This document shows, one piece after another, positions 1 through 11,500 of a stretch of DNA of 64,000 bases; position 1 is the stretch's first letter, and each line of letters begins with the position of its first letter. The position numbers and the translations under genes were made by a program. Source of the stretch: Cafeteria roenbergensis. Its lineage: Eukaryota; Sar; Bigyra; Bicosoecida; Cafeteriaceae. The stretch is taken from NCBI GenBank assembly GCA_008330645.1, contig VLTN01000024.1, forward strand, positions 124,001 through 188,000, read 5' to 3'. The notes below the pieces were generated by a model that searched no databases, was not told where the DNA came from, and saw nothing but the letters and a program-made list of their open reading frames with translations.

Positions 1-849
1 GCTCGTGAGGGAGGACGGGTCGGCAATGGCCAGCAGCAGCTGCTCGAGCAGCGGATGAAGCCAATGCTCGTTGCGAAGGCGACGAGGACGCCGAGGGTGC
101 GGATGGGGAAGATCCACTGGTGTTTGTTGTACGCGAAGGCCCATGCCACAAGGCCGGCGTTAATCAGCGAGGCCCAGACGATGACCATGGATGCGGTGAG
201 GGCGATGGCCTGCCACTGGAAGAGGGCGAGCAGGATTCGGAGCAGGCCGAACACCTGCTCGCTGATGTTGGCCAGCTCGGCGGGCCAGGACTGTCCGGTG
301 CGAACGACGAGGCCGACGACTTGGACGGCGTCGATGACGAGCAGCTGCGCAACAGTTGGAACAGAGAAACGCTCGCAGCAAACATTCGTGCGCAGCCGAG
401 CCGCAGCGGGCGGGCGGGAGGTAGCTCGCGAGCCATGCGCGCGCAGCGCAGAAGGTGCCCCCCATTGAGTCAGCATCGGCGACATGAGCTCGGTCGGCCT
501 CGGGCAAGGCGTGGCGGTTTACTCTTGCCAAGGCGAGTCTTCGTGGGGAAGGCAGACCGACCCAGGGCATTCCCGACTGGCCTTGGACCGCAGCCCGCAC
601 GCTGCCCGACCTTGGTCATTGCCAACATGGCCGATGTGGGCGCCTTGGCCGCGCAACTCATTGGCTGAGGGGCAGGGCCGGCTCGCGCGCTGCGCGGCGA
701 CACACGCTCACCAGCGGAGCCACGAAGGGCAGCAGCGGCGAGCTCGATTCCACCAGCCCCCGCCTGGACGGGCGGCTCGAGAGCACGCTGAACACCCCAA
801 ACACAGCATTGGTGACTCTTGTGACCAGGGACGGCGCGGGGGCGCTCAT
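1..849 (-). CDS. TmcB-like membrane protein, copy 1 (5' part only)
   Basis: This is the 5' end of a second copy of the gene at 1404-7937; the rest lies beyond the window edge. Exon 1 is 712-849 (46 codons, starting MSAPAPSL). A GTGAGC donor begins a 367-nt intron (345-711), and a TTGCGCAG acceptor opens exon 2 at 344 with LLVIDAVQVV. Exon 1 matches the other copy at about 80 % of bases, mostly with silent third-position changes, which indicates selection on the protein. Over the 344 visible bases exon 2 is identical to the other copy except for one missing G near base 53, which breaks the frame. Exon 2 encodes hydrophobic helices of a multi-pass membrane protein. The family call rests on the more complete copy. 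The identical exon 2 may reflect gene conversion or an assembly artefact. Confidence 0.7.
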
Positions 850-1403
850 CGCCCGGCCACTTGGGGACAAACGAGTGCCTCCCTCTGGCGGGCTTGCAAA
901 GAAGCAAGCGCAGCAGGCGGTGACGCCATCGACACAGGCTCTCTGATGACACGACGATCTGTCGCCGCTTTGCAGCCCAAGCCAAGCACTGCTCATTGCT
1001 GGACCCGCAAAAATCAACGACGAACTCGGCTCCCAATCAATGCAACACAAGTGGCTCATGCCCGGAGCGTGAGGCGGGCAACTGGGAGGCGAGGCGCGGG
1101 CGGGCAATCAACGATGAAACGCTCCGCCGGCTGCAGCCACGCGCCGCTGCGGTCCGAGACCCAACCCACAACCGGTCTGACGATGCAGAAACTGAGCAGA
1201 AGTGCGTGAAAGCAAGGCGAGTCGTGGCGGTGGTAGCCAGAAGCAGGCAACGGGCCAACTGCCTTGCACGCTGGTCCAGGAGCCTCATTTGGCAATGCTG
1301 GACTTAAGCCCAGACACCAAAGGCAACTGTTCTGCGACATGGGAGAGAGCACGGGTGCCTATGCACGGAGTTGCTGGCCAGTCGGGGCAAATGACACGTC
1401 GGG
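850..1403. other. Intergenic region between tandem TmcB-like copies
   Basis: This stretch lies between the stop of copy 2 (1404) and the start codon of copy 1 (849), both on the minus strand. It should hold the 3' end of copy 2 and the promoter of copy 1. I see no coding sequence, repeat or RNA gene that I can support. Short open frames here have no recognisable similarity or codon pattern. Confidence 0.5.
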
Positions 1404-4400
1404 TCAGATCATTGCTGCGGATTTCGCCTGAAAAGACGGAACAGCGTTGCCCGAGAGTCGTGTTGCACCGCCGGCAGCATTCCCGCCGTCATCATCATCG
1501 TCATCGCCGTTCATGAAAAAGTCGTGAATTGCATGGTCGCGCGGCGCCTCGTCCAGCAGCTCGACCGGAAGCGTGTCCAGGAACTCGTGCGACAAGTGCG
1601 CCTCCTGCAGCAACGCCGCGATGGCTGCCCGCAGCCCCATGATGTACAACAGGCCCAGGACGGTCAAGTTCGCGGCCATGATGCTCGCCTCCACGGCCAG
1701 CTCGTCCTGCACCGTGTGCTCGCTCTCCTCGCGGAAACAGCTGGATGCTCTGGAGCAGCGCCGACATGAGGGGGCCCTCGATCGCAGGGCCGATGTGGCC
1801 GTACTGCTCGTGGCTGAAGAGCTCGGACAGGTCGTGCCCGACCACCCAGTCGGCGTAGGTGGTCAGGTTCAGGCCGACCGCGTCCACGTGGGCAGCAGCT
1901 CCGCGTCCGAGGGCACCGGCGCTGCCTCGTGGCCGGACGAGGCCGACAGCCCTCGCCCGCTGCCCGCGCCGCCCAGCCCGCGCAGATGGGCGTGGGCCAC
2001 CGTTGAGTTGGGGGCCGAGGAGTTGGTGTTGTTCGTGCCGAGAGGCCCCACCGCCCCGTCCGTGTCGAGCGACGTCGCCTGGTCATCGTGCTCGTCGGGT
2101 CTGAGCGTGACACCCTCCAGGATCATGGCCCGGTTGCGCTCGGCGATGATCAGCGACACGGCGTCGAAGTCAGCGATGCTCACATTCAGGGCAGCGGCCG
2201 CAGACGCCGCCATCCGCTCCGCCTCGGACAGGTAGCGGTTCAGCGCCGCCGTCAGACCGAACGACTCAAATCTCCTCCGCCAGCGACGCCTTGGTCTGCT
2301 GCAGGAACGTGCGGACGCCCAAGTGCGAGCTGGTGTTGAGCACGTGCGCGGGGGGCGTCCCGGTGGCTTGGCCCGAGCCGTAGAGGAGCTCGCGCTGCGG
2401 CTCGTACCGCTGGTCGGACGAGTGCAGGTGGAGCCGCGCGTTGCCGAACCGGATGCTGTTGTGAAGCGCCCGTGCCTTGGCGGCCGCCACGCGCGCCTGC
2501 ACCAGTGCGGACACCGGGTCGACCATCTCGCCGTCCCCGATGGCGAGCTCTCGGAGCAGCATCCCGGCCAGCATCGCGGCGTCGGACCGGCTCGCAGCGG
2601 CCATGATTTCCGCTGCCTCCTCGGCCGCAAGCTCGGTCGCGCTGTAGGCCGTCGTGAACGTGATAACCTGCAGTCCGGCAATGGCGAATAGGACCACGAT
2701 CATGACCCGTGACACCATGGACACATGCCGGACGGTCGGGTGCATGGGGACGCCGTCGGACGCGGTATCGAACACGCCGACGCAGCATCCGAGGTCGGAG
2801 CGTGATGCAGGCTTCGCGGTGAGAGCATCCACTCTCTGCTGTCCGGGGTTACCTTCGCTCATGGCTGATGCATCCGTGCGCTCAGGAGAAGCCTTCGGCG
2901 AACCCTCGTGCGCAGCACCGCGCTGGTGTCCAGCGCTGGCAGCCTTGGAAACTGTGCGGCTGCTGCCTCTCGGAGGCATGGCGGAGTCCATCTCGAGCGT
3001 GCCGGCATGGCCTGAGAGCCGTTTGTGCCGAAGTCCGGACCTCGCCGCATCAGAGGTCGAGCAAGTGCGATTGCATCGAGGAGGAGAGCGAAGCAGCTCG
3101 TCCAAGCTGGGGTCATGCTGGCGTGGGGAAGCTAGCTGCTGCCCGCAACTGGATGCCTGCGACGAAGCCGCCGAGCTACCAGGCTTTGTAAGGAGATCGT
3201 CAAGACGCCGGGCAGAAGAGTGCAGAGCGCTGCCATCGTCTCCGAACGTGCGAGCGGACGCGCTCGAGCTCGCGTCGCGGTCTGCCTCTGCGGCCTCGGC
3301 CGCCACCTGGCCATGCGCCTTGGACGACGGCGACTGCGGCGCCGACTCGCCGTCCTCCTCCTCCGCGATGGCCACCAGCGGCTTGCCAGTGCTCGCGCCG
3401 GGCACCGCCGCGCTCCCTGGAAGCAGGCCGGCGCTGCCCACGGCCGAAGCGGACACCACGTCCTTGATCTCCCCGCCCTCCTCGCTTCCCGCCCCCGCCG
3501 CGCCCGCGGCAGCCTCGGACTCCGGCGCCCCGGGCTCCTCCTCCTCCTCGTCGTCGTCGTCGTCGCTCTCCATGGCGTCCTCCTCGCCGTGCATCCTGCG
3601 GTCCGCGCGCTGGTACATGCTCACCATCGACTCGGCGGTGCGGAGGCTCACGATCGCGGGGGCCACGTCCATGAGCGACACGGCGCTGCGCGACACGCGG
3701 TGCGCGGCTGGCCGGTAGATGACCACGAAGATGCTCGCGTTGGTCAGGAGCAGCGTCACCAGGATGCCAATCTGGATGGCGTGGAAGGTCACTGCCAGCG
3801 CCTCGTCGTTGAGCTCGTACAGGCTTGTGGTGGCGGCGAGGGCCGGCAGCAGCACTTGCTGCACGTTGGCCATGGCAAAGAACCAGTCCGGGCGCAGCCG
3901 CACCGACTCCAGGGTCAGCGACTCGCGCCTCGACTCGGAGGCGATACGACGAAGGGCCATGAGGCTGTCCTGGAAGAGGTCCGCCGGGTTGCTCACCCGC
4001 TCCGCGCCCTGCAAGCGAGGGCTGGATCTGGCCGCTCCGTCGCTACCCAGCTGGCGCCGATGCGCGCCGGCGTCGCGGGCGTCGTGGACCAGGAGGGGCT
4101 TGGAGTGCATGAACATGGCCACCGCCCCGCTGCCCTCCGACGCGCGAAGCTCCTGGTTCGCGAGATCGGCGTGCGTGGTCGCGTCCAGCGTGGCCTCGCG
4201 GTAGTCATTCCCACAGGCTGTCGTTGACGCCGGCCGACGCCAGCTGCACGGACCTGGCGCCGTAGAGCCCCTGCTGCATGCGCTCGGCGCGCTGTGCGCT
4301 CATGTACGTCGAGTTGATGCTGCTCTGAAACGCGTCCAGCATGATCACGGTGATGCCCAGCGCCCCGATCATCAGACCCGCCATGACGAGCACGCCCATG

Positions 4401-7400
4401 CCGACGCCGCGCTGCAGGTCTGCCACTGCGCGGAAGTCGTCGTCGCGGATCTTGTTGTGGGACCTCTCCAGCAGGCCGGCAAAGCTGCCCTCGCTGCTTA
4501 GCATGGACTGCTTGCTGCCGCCCTCGCTGGTGCCCCCCCGTGCCGCTGCCGCCGCCCAGCGCGTTCTGCATGGCCGACGACATGCCGAAGCTCACGACGG
4601 ACTTGGGCGCCGCCGACGACCCGGACTCGGCGCGCGCGAGCCCGACGGTGGAGTCCTCGTCCTCCACCTCGTCAGCTCGCGCGAAGAGCGCATCGGCGCC
4701 GTCGGGCCGGCTGCGCACCTCGAGGAGGAAGCAGCCGAACTGCCGCAACAGCGGCGTCGCGCGCGGGTACTTGCTGACCAGCTGCACGTAGGCCGACGTG
4801 GCACGGTCCGACGCGTGCGCGAGGTGGCGGATGCGCTTGGCGAGTGGCTTCATTGCAGTCTCGGACGGGCGAGCGGTTCCCTGGCGCTCCCACTGCGCGA
4901 CCCGGCCCCAGATTCGCTTGAGCTGCTTGATGGCCTTGATGTGCGACGACGTGGCGAGCTTCTCCAGCTTCTTGAACTCCAGGTAGTCAGCCGACCCCAG
5001 GCCGTGAGCGGACTTGCCCAGGCTGGTGGTCTGGCGCGACTGCTCGGCCTCCTTGAGACGGTGGAAGATGGCGAATCGCTCGTTGAACGCCGGCCCGCAC
5101 GACGCCGCGGCCCGCAGGAGGCTGAGGGCCCTGTGCGTGTCTGCTGTAGTGGCCTCGACCGTGCGCGCGAAGTGGATCCGCACGCCTGCGCCCGATGGGA
5201 AGCATGCGATGCCGGCCTCGTAAATGACAAAGCATGCCGCCAGCTTGGCGCTGGTCGACAGACCGCGCCACCGCAGCGCTGACCGGGCCGCCAGCTCAAC
5301 GAGGACGGGGCTGGTCATCAGCTTCGCAAGCACGATCCTGGCTCGGGGGCAGTCCTGCACGACGGCGAGCAGCGCCTTGTCGGCCGAGAACACGGGCTGC
5401 GCAACAGCCTCCTGCTGGTCTGTGGCCGGCGGCTCCTTGCCGTGGCGAGCGCTGACGTCGATTCGCAGCGAGCTCCCCACCTCGCGAAGGCCGTTTCGGC
5501 CGCTGGACTTGACCTCAGATGAGGAGGCGGCGGCGTTGAGCGGCTGCCCGCTGGAGGTGCGGTTCCCGGTGACTGGGGCCACGCCGGAGTCGCTGCGCCG
5601 GCAGCACATCGACAGCCTGACGCAGCATCGCCACATGGCGAGCTCGACGGGGAGGTCCTGCTTCGGCCCGGCAGCGAGTCCGGCCCCTGCGAGGTCAATG
5701 TTATCCGCACAGTACGACACAAGATCTGACACGCCCAAGGCAGTCGAGGCCGGCTGGCCCTCGCCGGCGTGAGCAGACGCTCCTCTCTTTGCAATGCTCG
5801 GTCGCGCACCTCCAGCGCTGTTTTTCCTTGCGATGCTGGCCCGAACCTTGGTTCTCAGTCCCTGCCGAGGTTTCATCCTTCCCGCTGTGGAGCCTTCAGT
5901 AAGGCCACTTGAGCGACGACTTACTCGGTGCTCTATCGCTGCACCTGCGTCGGCCACAGGTGGGCCACTCTTGAGCGCAGACACGCTCCGCTTTGAAATC
6001 AACTGTGCGAACGAGGACCGACTGTGCTTGGCCGTCCCAGATCCTGTTCGAGCGATGCTGCCTGCTGTCGTCGAAATGGCAGAACCCCTTCGCATCTGAG
6101 GGTCTTCAGTGTCCGCCCCCGTCACGTCCTGCGATGGGGCCTTCTCGTCTGTGGCTCCTCCCCCCTCTTCCCCCGGCACGTCGTCCACCACCATGTCCGG
6201 GTCAGATTTGCCCCGCGGTGCAGAGTACAGCGTCACCACTTCGTGCGACGATCCGCCTTCGGCAGCCGGAAGCGCGCCGGGCACGCCCTTGGACGGCGCG
6301 TCCACGATGCTGCCCACCGTCAGGCTCTGGGCAGACATGCCGCCCAGGCTGCCACGGCCCGACGGGGCCCTCAGCACCCCGGCCGAGGCGCCGAACCGGA
6401 CACCGCGGTGGGCGGGGGACATGGCTGCGGCCGCCTTCTGGCGGCGAGCGTGCACCGCCGAGAGGACGTCGATCAGGTCTCGCGCGGTCGCCTCCACCAT
6501 GGCCTCCCGCACGATGACCGCACGCAGCCCCACGAACATTGCCACCGGCGTGGCGATCACCCACGGAACGGCGATGTCCATGATCGTGGCCTCATTGGTG
6601 AGCTCGTCGCCATCCAGCCGCCTGCGCACCACGTCCAGCACGAGCGTGCCGAGGGCAATCCATGCGATCCCGGCGTAGAGCGCAGCCTGCAGGCGGGAGG
6701 GCCAGTGGAGGTAGTACGGCAGCCGTGTCACCACTGCGGCGAGCACCACACCCGCCACCACGAGAAACACGAAGTTGGCCAGCCATGTGGAGTTTGCGTC
6801 GAAGCGGAACATGGCCACGACGACGAAGACGCAGCGTGCCGTCGTGTGACGAGCGCGTTGATGCTGCCGCTCGGGGCCCTCATCGAGCTGGACGTGGACC
6901 CCGGGTCGCCCTCGAACACCAGCAGCGAGCCCGTGAGCGCAAACGGCACGAACAGCACCGCCGACACTGCGGCGGCGGCACGTAGCACAACGGCCCCGAC
7001 GGAATCGCTCGTGAGGGAGGACGGGTCGGCAATGGCCAGCAGCAGCTGCTCGAGCAGCGGGATGAAGCCAATGCTCGTTGCGAAGGCGACGAGGACGCCG
7101 AGGGTGCGGATGGGGAAGATCCACTGGTGTTTGTTGTACGCGAAGGCCCATGCCACAAGGCCGGCGTTAATCAGCGAGGCCCAGACGATGACCATGGATG
7201 CGGTGAGGGCGATGGCCTGCCACTGGAAGAGGGCGAGCAGGATTCGGAGCAGGCCGAACACCTGCTCGCTGATGTTGGCCAGCTCGGCGGGCCAGGACTG
7301 TCCGGTGCGAACGACGAGGCCGACGACTTGGACGGCGTCGATGACGAGCAGCTGCGAAGACACGGGCAGTTTCAGCGAGTTTGAAGGGCCTTTGGCTGGC

Positions 7401-7937
7401 GACGTGGGCTTATGTCCAACGTTGGGACGAACGCTTCGGGCGGCAACGACTGCCGGCATGCTTGGCAAGCCGGCGTCCACACGGCCAAGCTAGCTCAATT
7501 GGGATCTCCATCACTGGGGTGCCTGGCGACAGCGTGGCACGCTTTGGTTGAGCGGCCAAGCTGCTGCCAGGCCTGCGGGCAACCCGCTCTACGCCCCCGC
7601 GCCAGCTGAGCCTGATGTCATAGCGACAGCAGCGGGTCCCGGCTTCAGCACCCTGCACCGACGCACAGCCTTGAGCTGCTTCGCCATCAGCCAGGCTGGG
7701 CAATGCTGAGACTTTGCCACCCCAAGGGCGGCCGGGCCCCTGCTGGCCGGCATTGGTGGCTGGGCCAGCTCGGGGCATGGTGCAGTTCGAGGTTCTCACC
7801 AGCGGCGCAACGAAGGGCAGAACCGGCGAGGGCGACTCCACCAGTCCTCGCCGGGACGGGCGACTTGAGAGCACACTGAAGACCCCGAACACGGCGTTGG
7901 TGACCCTGCTGATCAAGGATGGTCCCGGAGCGCTCAT
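1404..7937 (-). CDS. TmcB/TmcC-like multi-pass membrane protein, copy 2, with several frame breaks
   Basis: Exon 1 is 7800-7937 (46 codons, MSAPGPSLISRVTNAVFG), followed by a 448-nt intron with a GTGAGA donor and a TTCGCAG acceptor, and exon 2 is 1404-7351; the product would be about 2,027 residues. The N-terminal third has several transmembrane helices. A central cytosolic part (about 5350-4640) carries the family's helical repeat, with LVSKYPRATPLLRQFGCFLLEV matching the usual pattern of tyrosine-proline followed by a leucine-rich helix. Further membrane helices lie near 4400, 3720 and 1650, with a long Asp/Glu-rich linker between, and an Asp run precedes the C-terminus. TmcB-like proteins are large, poorly understood membrane proteins abundant in ciliates and other protists; a sensory role is often guessed. 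The frame changes by one base at about 6840, 4530, 4213, 2270, 1875 and 1725, yet coding character resumes at once in the new frame. Correcting all six gives exactly 1,982 codons in exon 2. Consensus errors in a duplicated gene or a young pseudogene are both possible. Confidence 0.72.
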
Positions 7938-8539
7938 CGTCCGCCGGGCCGGAAGGGGAGCAAGTGTGGTGTTGCCTGCATCCAGGTCCCGAGCCAGGCT
8001 GATCCTCAATCAATCCTCCATCGCGCTACGCTAAGCGCACGCGGATGACGCCAGCGGTTGACACGGCGCGGAGATTGCTCTCGTCTCAGACTTCGTGGAG
8101 GCATGCAGCCTGCCCTCGTCCCGGGGCACTTGCCGCGGAGTGCCCCGCCTCGATTCAGGCACATTTGGGGAACGAAATGCAAAAAGAGCGGCGGTTCTTG
8201 CTTGGGCGAAGAGTTGGGGTTTTCGCCCGCTGACGGTTTTGGCCGAGCTTTGCCGGCACATCGTCACTTGGTGGAGTGAGGAAAACCACCCCGACACCCG
8301 CAAGTCCAGGTTCGCTTGCTCCGGCTCAGGCGCAGCAATCGTGGGTGCCAGGAACTGCAAGCAAATCGCGATTGGCAGACACCTTAGCCGCCCACGCACG
8401 AAAATTCATCCACTCAGGACCAGTCTCAGAACAGACACGAAACTCACCGCGGGCGTCGTACGCAGGCATGTGGGTGCTCAGCGTCGCCCCCACGATGCCC
8501 CCTACAGCACCCCCCCCCCCGTTGGGAAATCGCAGGCAC
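7938..8539. other. Intergenic region with C11 tract
   Basis: This 602-bp stretch separates the TmcB-like start codon from the kinesin stop codon (both minus strand). It should contain the TmcB-like promoter and the kinesin 3' untranslated region. An uninterrupted run of eleven C lies at 8510-8520, about 20 bases past the kinesin stop in the direction of transcription, where it reads as G11. No other gene is supported. An open frame at 8031-8399 has a hydrophobic start but no recognisable domain. Confidence 0.5.
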
Positions 8540-11500
8540 TCAGACACGGAACGGAGAGGCGGGAGGCGCGGCGCCTTCGGTGCGGCGGGCGCTTCCTGCC
8601 CGAGTTCGCGATGGGGTACGGCCGGTGTCGATCCTGCTTCCAACTGCAGCCATCCTGCGGCGCATGCTCGAGGGCGCTGCTCCGGAGCGAGAGCTCGGTG
8701 TTGCTGCTCCGGTTCCGCGCCCAGGCGTCTTTCGCGGCGTTCGGTTGAGGCCAGCGCTTCTGTTGGCACGCCCGGCCCCGTCGCCAAGTCCCGTTGTCGC
8801 ACGCGCGCCGGCCTTGCGCGCCGAAGCCACGCCAGCCCCAGTGCGAGTCCTGGACGCAGTTCGGATTGGGGTCTTGGGCGGCAGCCTCGACTCCGCAGGC
8901 GGAACGTCGGCGCTGCTCGAGGCGCCCGAAGCGGCAAGGGGAGCAGCAGGTGGCGCTGGCTGGAAGCCGTCGGCGGCCATATCCGCCACGCTCGCTGTCT
9001 CTTCGTCTGCGTCGCGATCCGCATCGCTGTCGTGCACGGAGGAGGCCGACGACGGCATCGCAGCAGGCAGCCACTCAAGCGCGGCCTCCATCGCGCTCTC
9101 AACCGACGTGCGTGGCCCCGCTGCCGGGTCGTCCCCAGTTGCGGGCCGCCCTGAGCGGGACGCGCCGTACTGCACCGTCCGAGCGCGCCTGCCATCCGCT
9201 GGCTTGCGGGCTGATGCAGATCGCGCTCCAGCATTGGCGCCTCCGCGCGCCGCAACCACGGCGGACTTGAGCGCCCTGGCCTGCCTCTGCGCCAGCGCAA
9301 GCTCCTCGACCACCTTGGCGTGCGCGGCGCGCTCCTTCCGGAGCGCAAGCTCGAGCTTGCTTGCGCGAGCCTCGGCCTTGGACGCGGCCTTGCTTCCCTC
9401 AGACGAGTCCGAACCCGAGGCCGCCTCAACGACGGCCTTGGATACCTTGCCGAGCTCGACAGAGGCCGCGCGGCGGCCAAAGGCCAGCGTGCAGGTTGTC
9501 TCCTGGGCGTTGCGCTCCGCAGGCGAGGCTTGGACAATCATTGTGGCCCGGCAGCCTCCCCCCGGTGCCAGGGCCGACATGAGCAGGTGCGTCAGCTTGG
9601 AGTTCCGGAAGGGCACGTGGGTCGACTTGGCCTGCAGGGCTGAGAGGACGTCGCCAAGCGCGGAGAGGCTCTTGTTGATGGCCTGGGCCTCGGCTCGGCG
9701 CTCGCCCTCGGCAGCGCTCTTCTTCAGCCGCTCTGACCCGGCCAGGTCCACCAAAAACAGCGACGCTGAGGTGGAGGTGCCTGCGCTCGCGTCGGTGGCG
9801 GAGAAGCGCACCACCGTGACAAGGTGCGACCGGCTGCTGTCCGCGTTCATCGCCGTGGCGGCCACCGCCCTCCGAGCCAGCCCAGTCGCGATGACACCGT
9901 CGGCGTCCTCCGAAGCACCCACGCGCCTGAACGTAAGTCCCTGCACGTACACAGCGCCTCCGCGCTTCTGGTGGATGGAGAGCTCGCCGCCTCGGCTGCC
10001 TGCCGCCGCCTTGCTCCCGCTCGCGCTCCGGGGCCCAGCCGCGCTGTCGCCGCCCTCGTCGTCGCCGTCGTCGTCGCTCAGCAAGTCCCTGAGAGTCTCT
10101 CGGTAGATCTCAAGCATGCCCACTTCCACAGCCGCGTCGGAGACCATGCGCCGCTTCGACCCGGCAGCCGCCTTGGAGCCAGCAACGCCGGCGGCGTCAT
10201 CTCCGGCTCCAGCGGCGGCATCGGCATCGGCATCGGCATCGGCATCAGCGGACTGGTCGACGTCGTCGTCTTCGGACACTGCAGCGCCAAGCTGCGCCCT
10301 CGCTGCGCTCGCGCCCTCGATCAGGCACCGCACCGCACGCGGCGTGACGCCCGGAAGCGCCTCGCTTCCCATCATAGTGTGCGTCTTTCCAGCGCCTGTT
10401 TGCCCGTACGCGAAAATGGTGGCGGACACGCCGCCTAGGACGCCTTCCACAATGGGCCGCACCTCGTCGAATACGGCCTCCTGGGTGCTTTCGGGCCCGA
10501 ACACCCTGTCGAACGCGAACGTGCGCTCGGCCGGGGCCGACGAGCTGGAGCTGGAGGAGGCGGGCTGGCGCACGCGGATCCGGTCGTCCCCTAGAACGGT
10601 GGCGGCACATGTCTCGGCAGCGCCCTCGCCGCCAGCGCCGCCCTTGCTGCTCGAGCCCTCTCCCTGGGAGGCGGCGAGCGGCCTGACTCGCGCGATGACG
10701 CGGAGGTTCCCCTTGAGGTCCACCAGCTGCTGCACTAGCGCCTGGCGGGCAGCCTGGACGCGCCCCAGCTCCGTCCGGGCAGCATTCGCTTCCGCCTCCG
10801 CAGCGCTCCGGCCCCGGCCCGCGGCCTCTGCGGCAGCCTCGAGGGCTCGCACGCGTGCTTCCCGCGCGGCCAGCTCCGACCGGGCGGCCTCGGCCGCGGC
10901 CTCCGCCGACAGCTTGGCCTCCTGCGCGGCCGCGAGCCGCTCGCGGAAGGCCTCGGCGGCGTCCTGGTCCGCCCCCGCCAGCGTCCGGCGCACCGCCTTG
11001 GACAGGGCGCCACGCGCGCCGGCTGCAGCCCCGTTGGCATCGCCGTCGCCAGCCAGGCTGGCGCTGGAGGACGCTGCCCTGCTCCTGCCGATGCCTGGCG
11101 AGGCGACGCCCATCTCCTCGTCCTCAGCGTCGCTCCCCACCAGGCTGCCACTCTCCAGGCCGCATGCGGCGTCGAACTCGTCGAGGTCCAGGATGTGAGA
11201 GTCCGCGTCGCTCATAGCGTCGCTCATGCCATCCGCATCATCCTGTCGCAGCGACCCGGCCCCACCGCCGGCGGCAAGGTCTTCTCCGTCGTGCTCGCCA
11301 CCGGCATCCTCGGCGCCCACTGCGCGGCCCGCCCCGCGGACAGGAGAGTGCTCCGCCACGTCGTCCATGCCGGACGTGCTGTCACTGTCGACGCCACAGA
11401 CGGTGAGTCGGCGGCGCGCCCCGGGCGCAAGTGACGACAGCGGGTCGCCATGGCCAGCGGCGACGCTCGCGCGGCGGATGGAGCGGATGGCAGCGAGGCT

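Noticed and set aside
6820-6860. A small intron at the first TmcB-like frame change
   Set aside because: The two frames abut within a few bases and no GT-AG pair of reasonable length fits without losing membrane-helix sequence; a one-base indel is simpler.
6024-7493. A 489-codon plus-strand frame whose end is repeated at 55-468
   Set aside because: It is antisense to the TmcB-like gene and repeats only because that gene is duplicated. Silent changes in the first exons follow the minus-strand frame.
8031-8399. A 122-codon minus-strand gene with a hydrophobic N-terminus
   Set aside because: No domain, no conserved pattern, and it lies where the TmcB-like promoter is expected; frames of this length arise by chance at this GC content.
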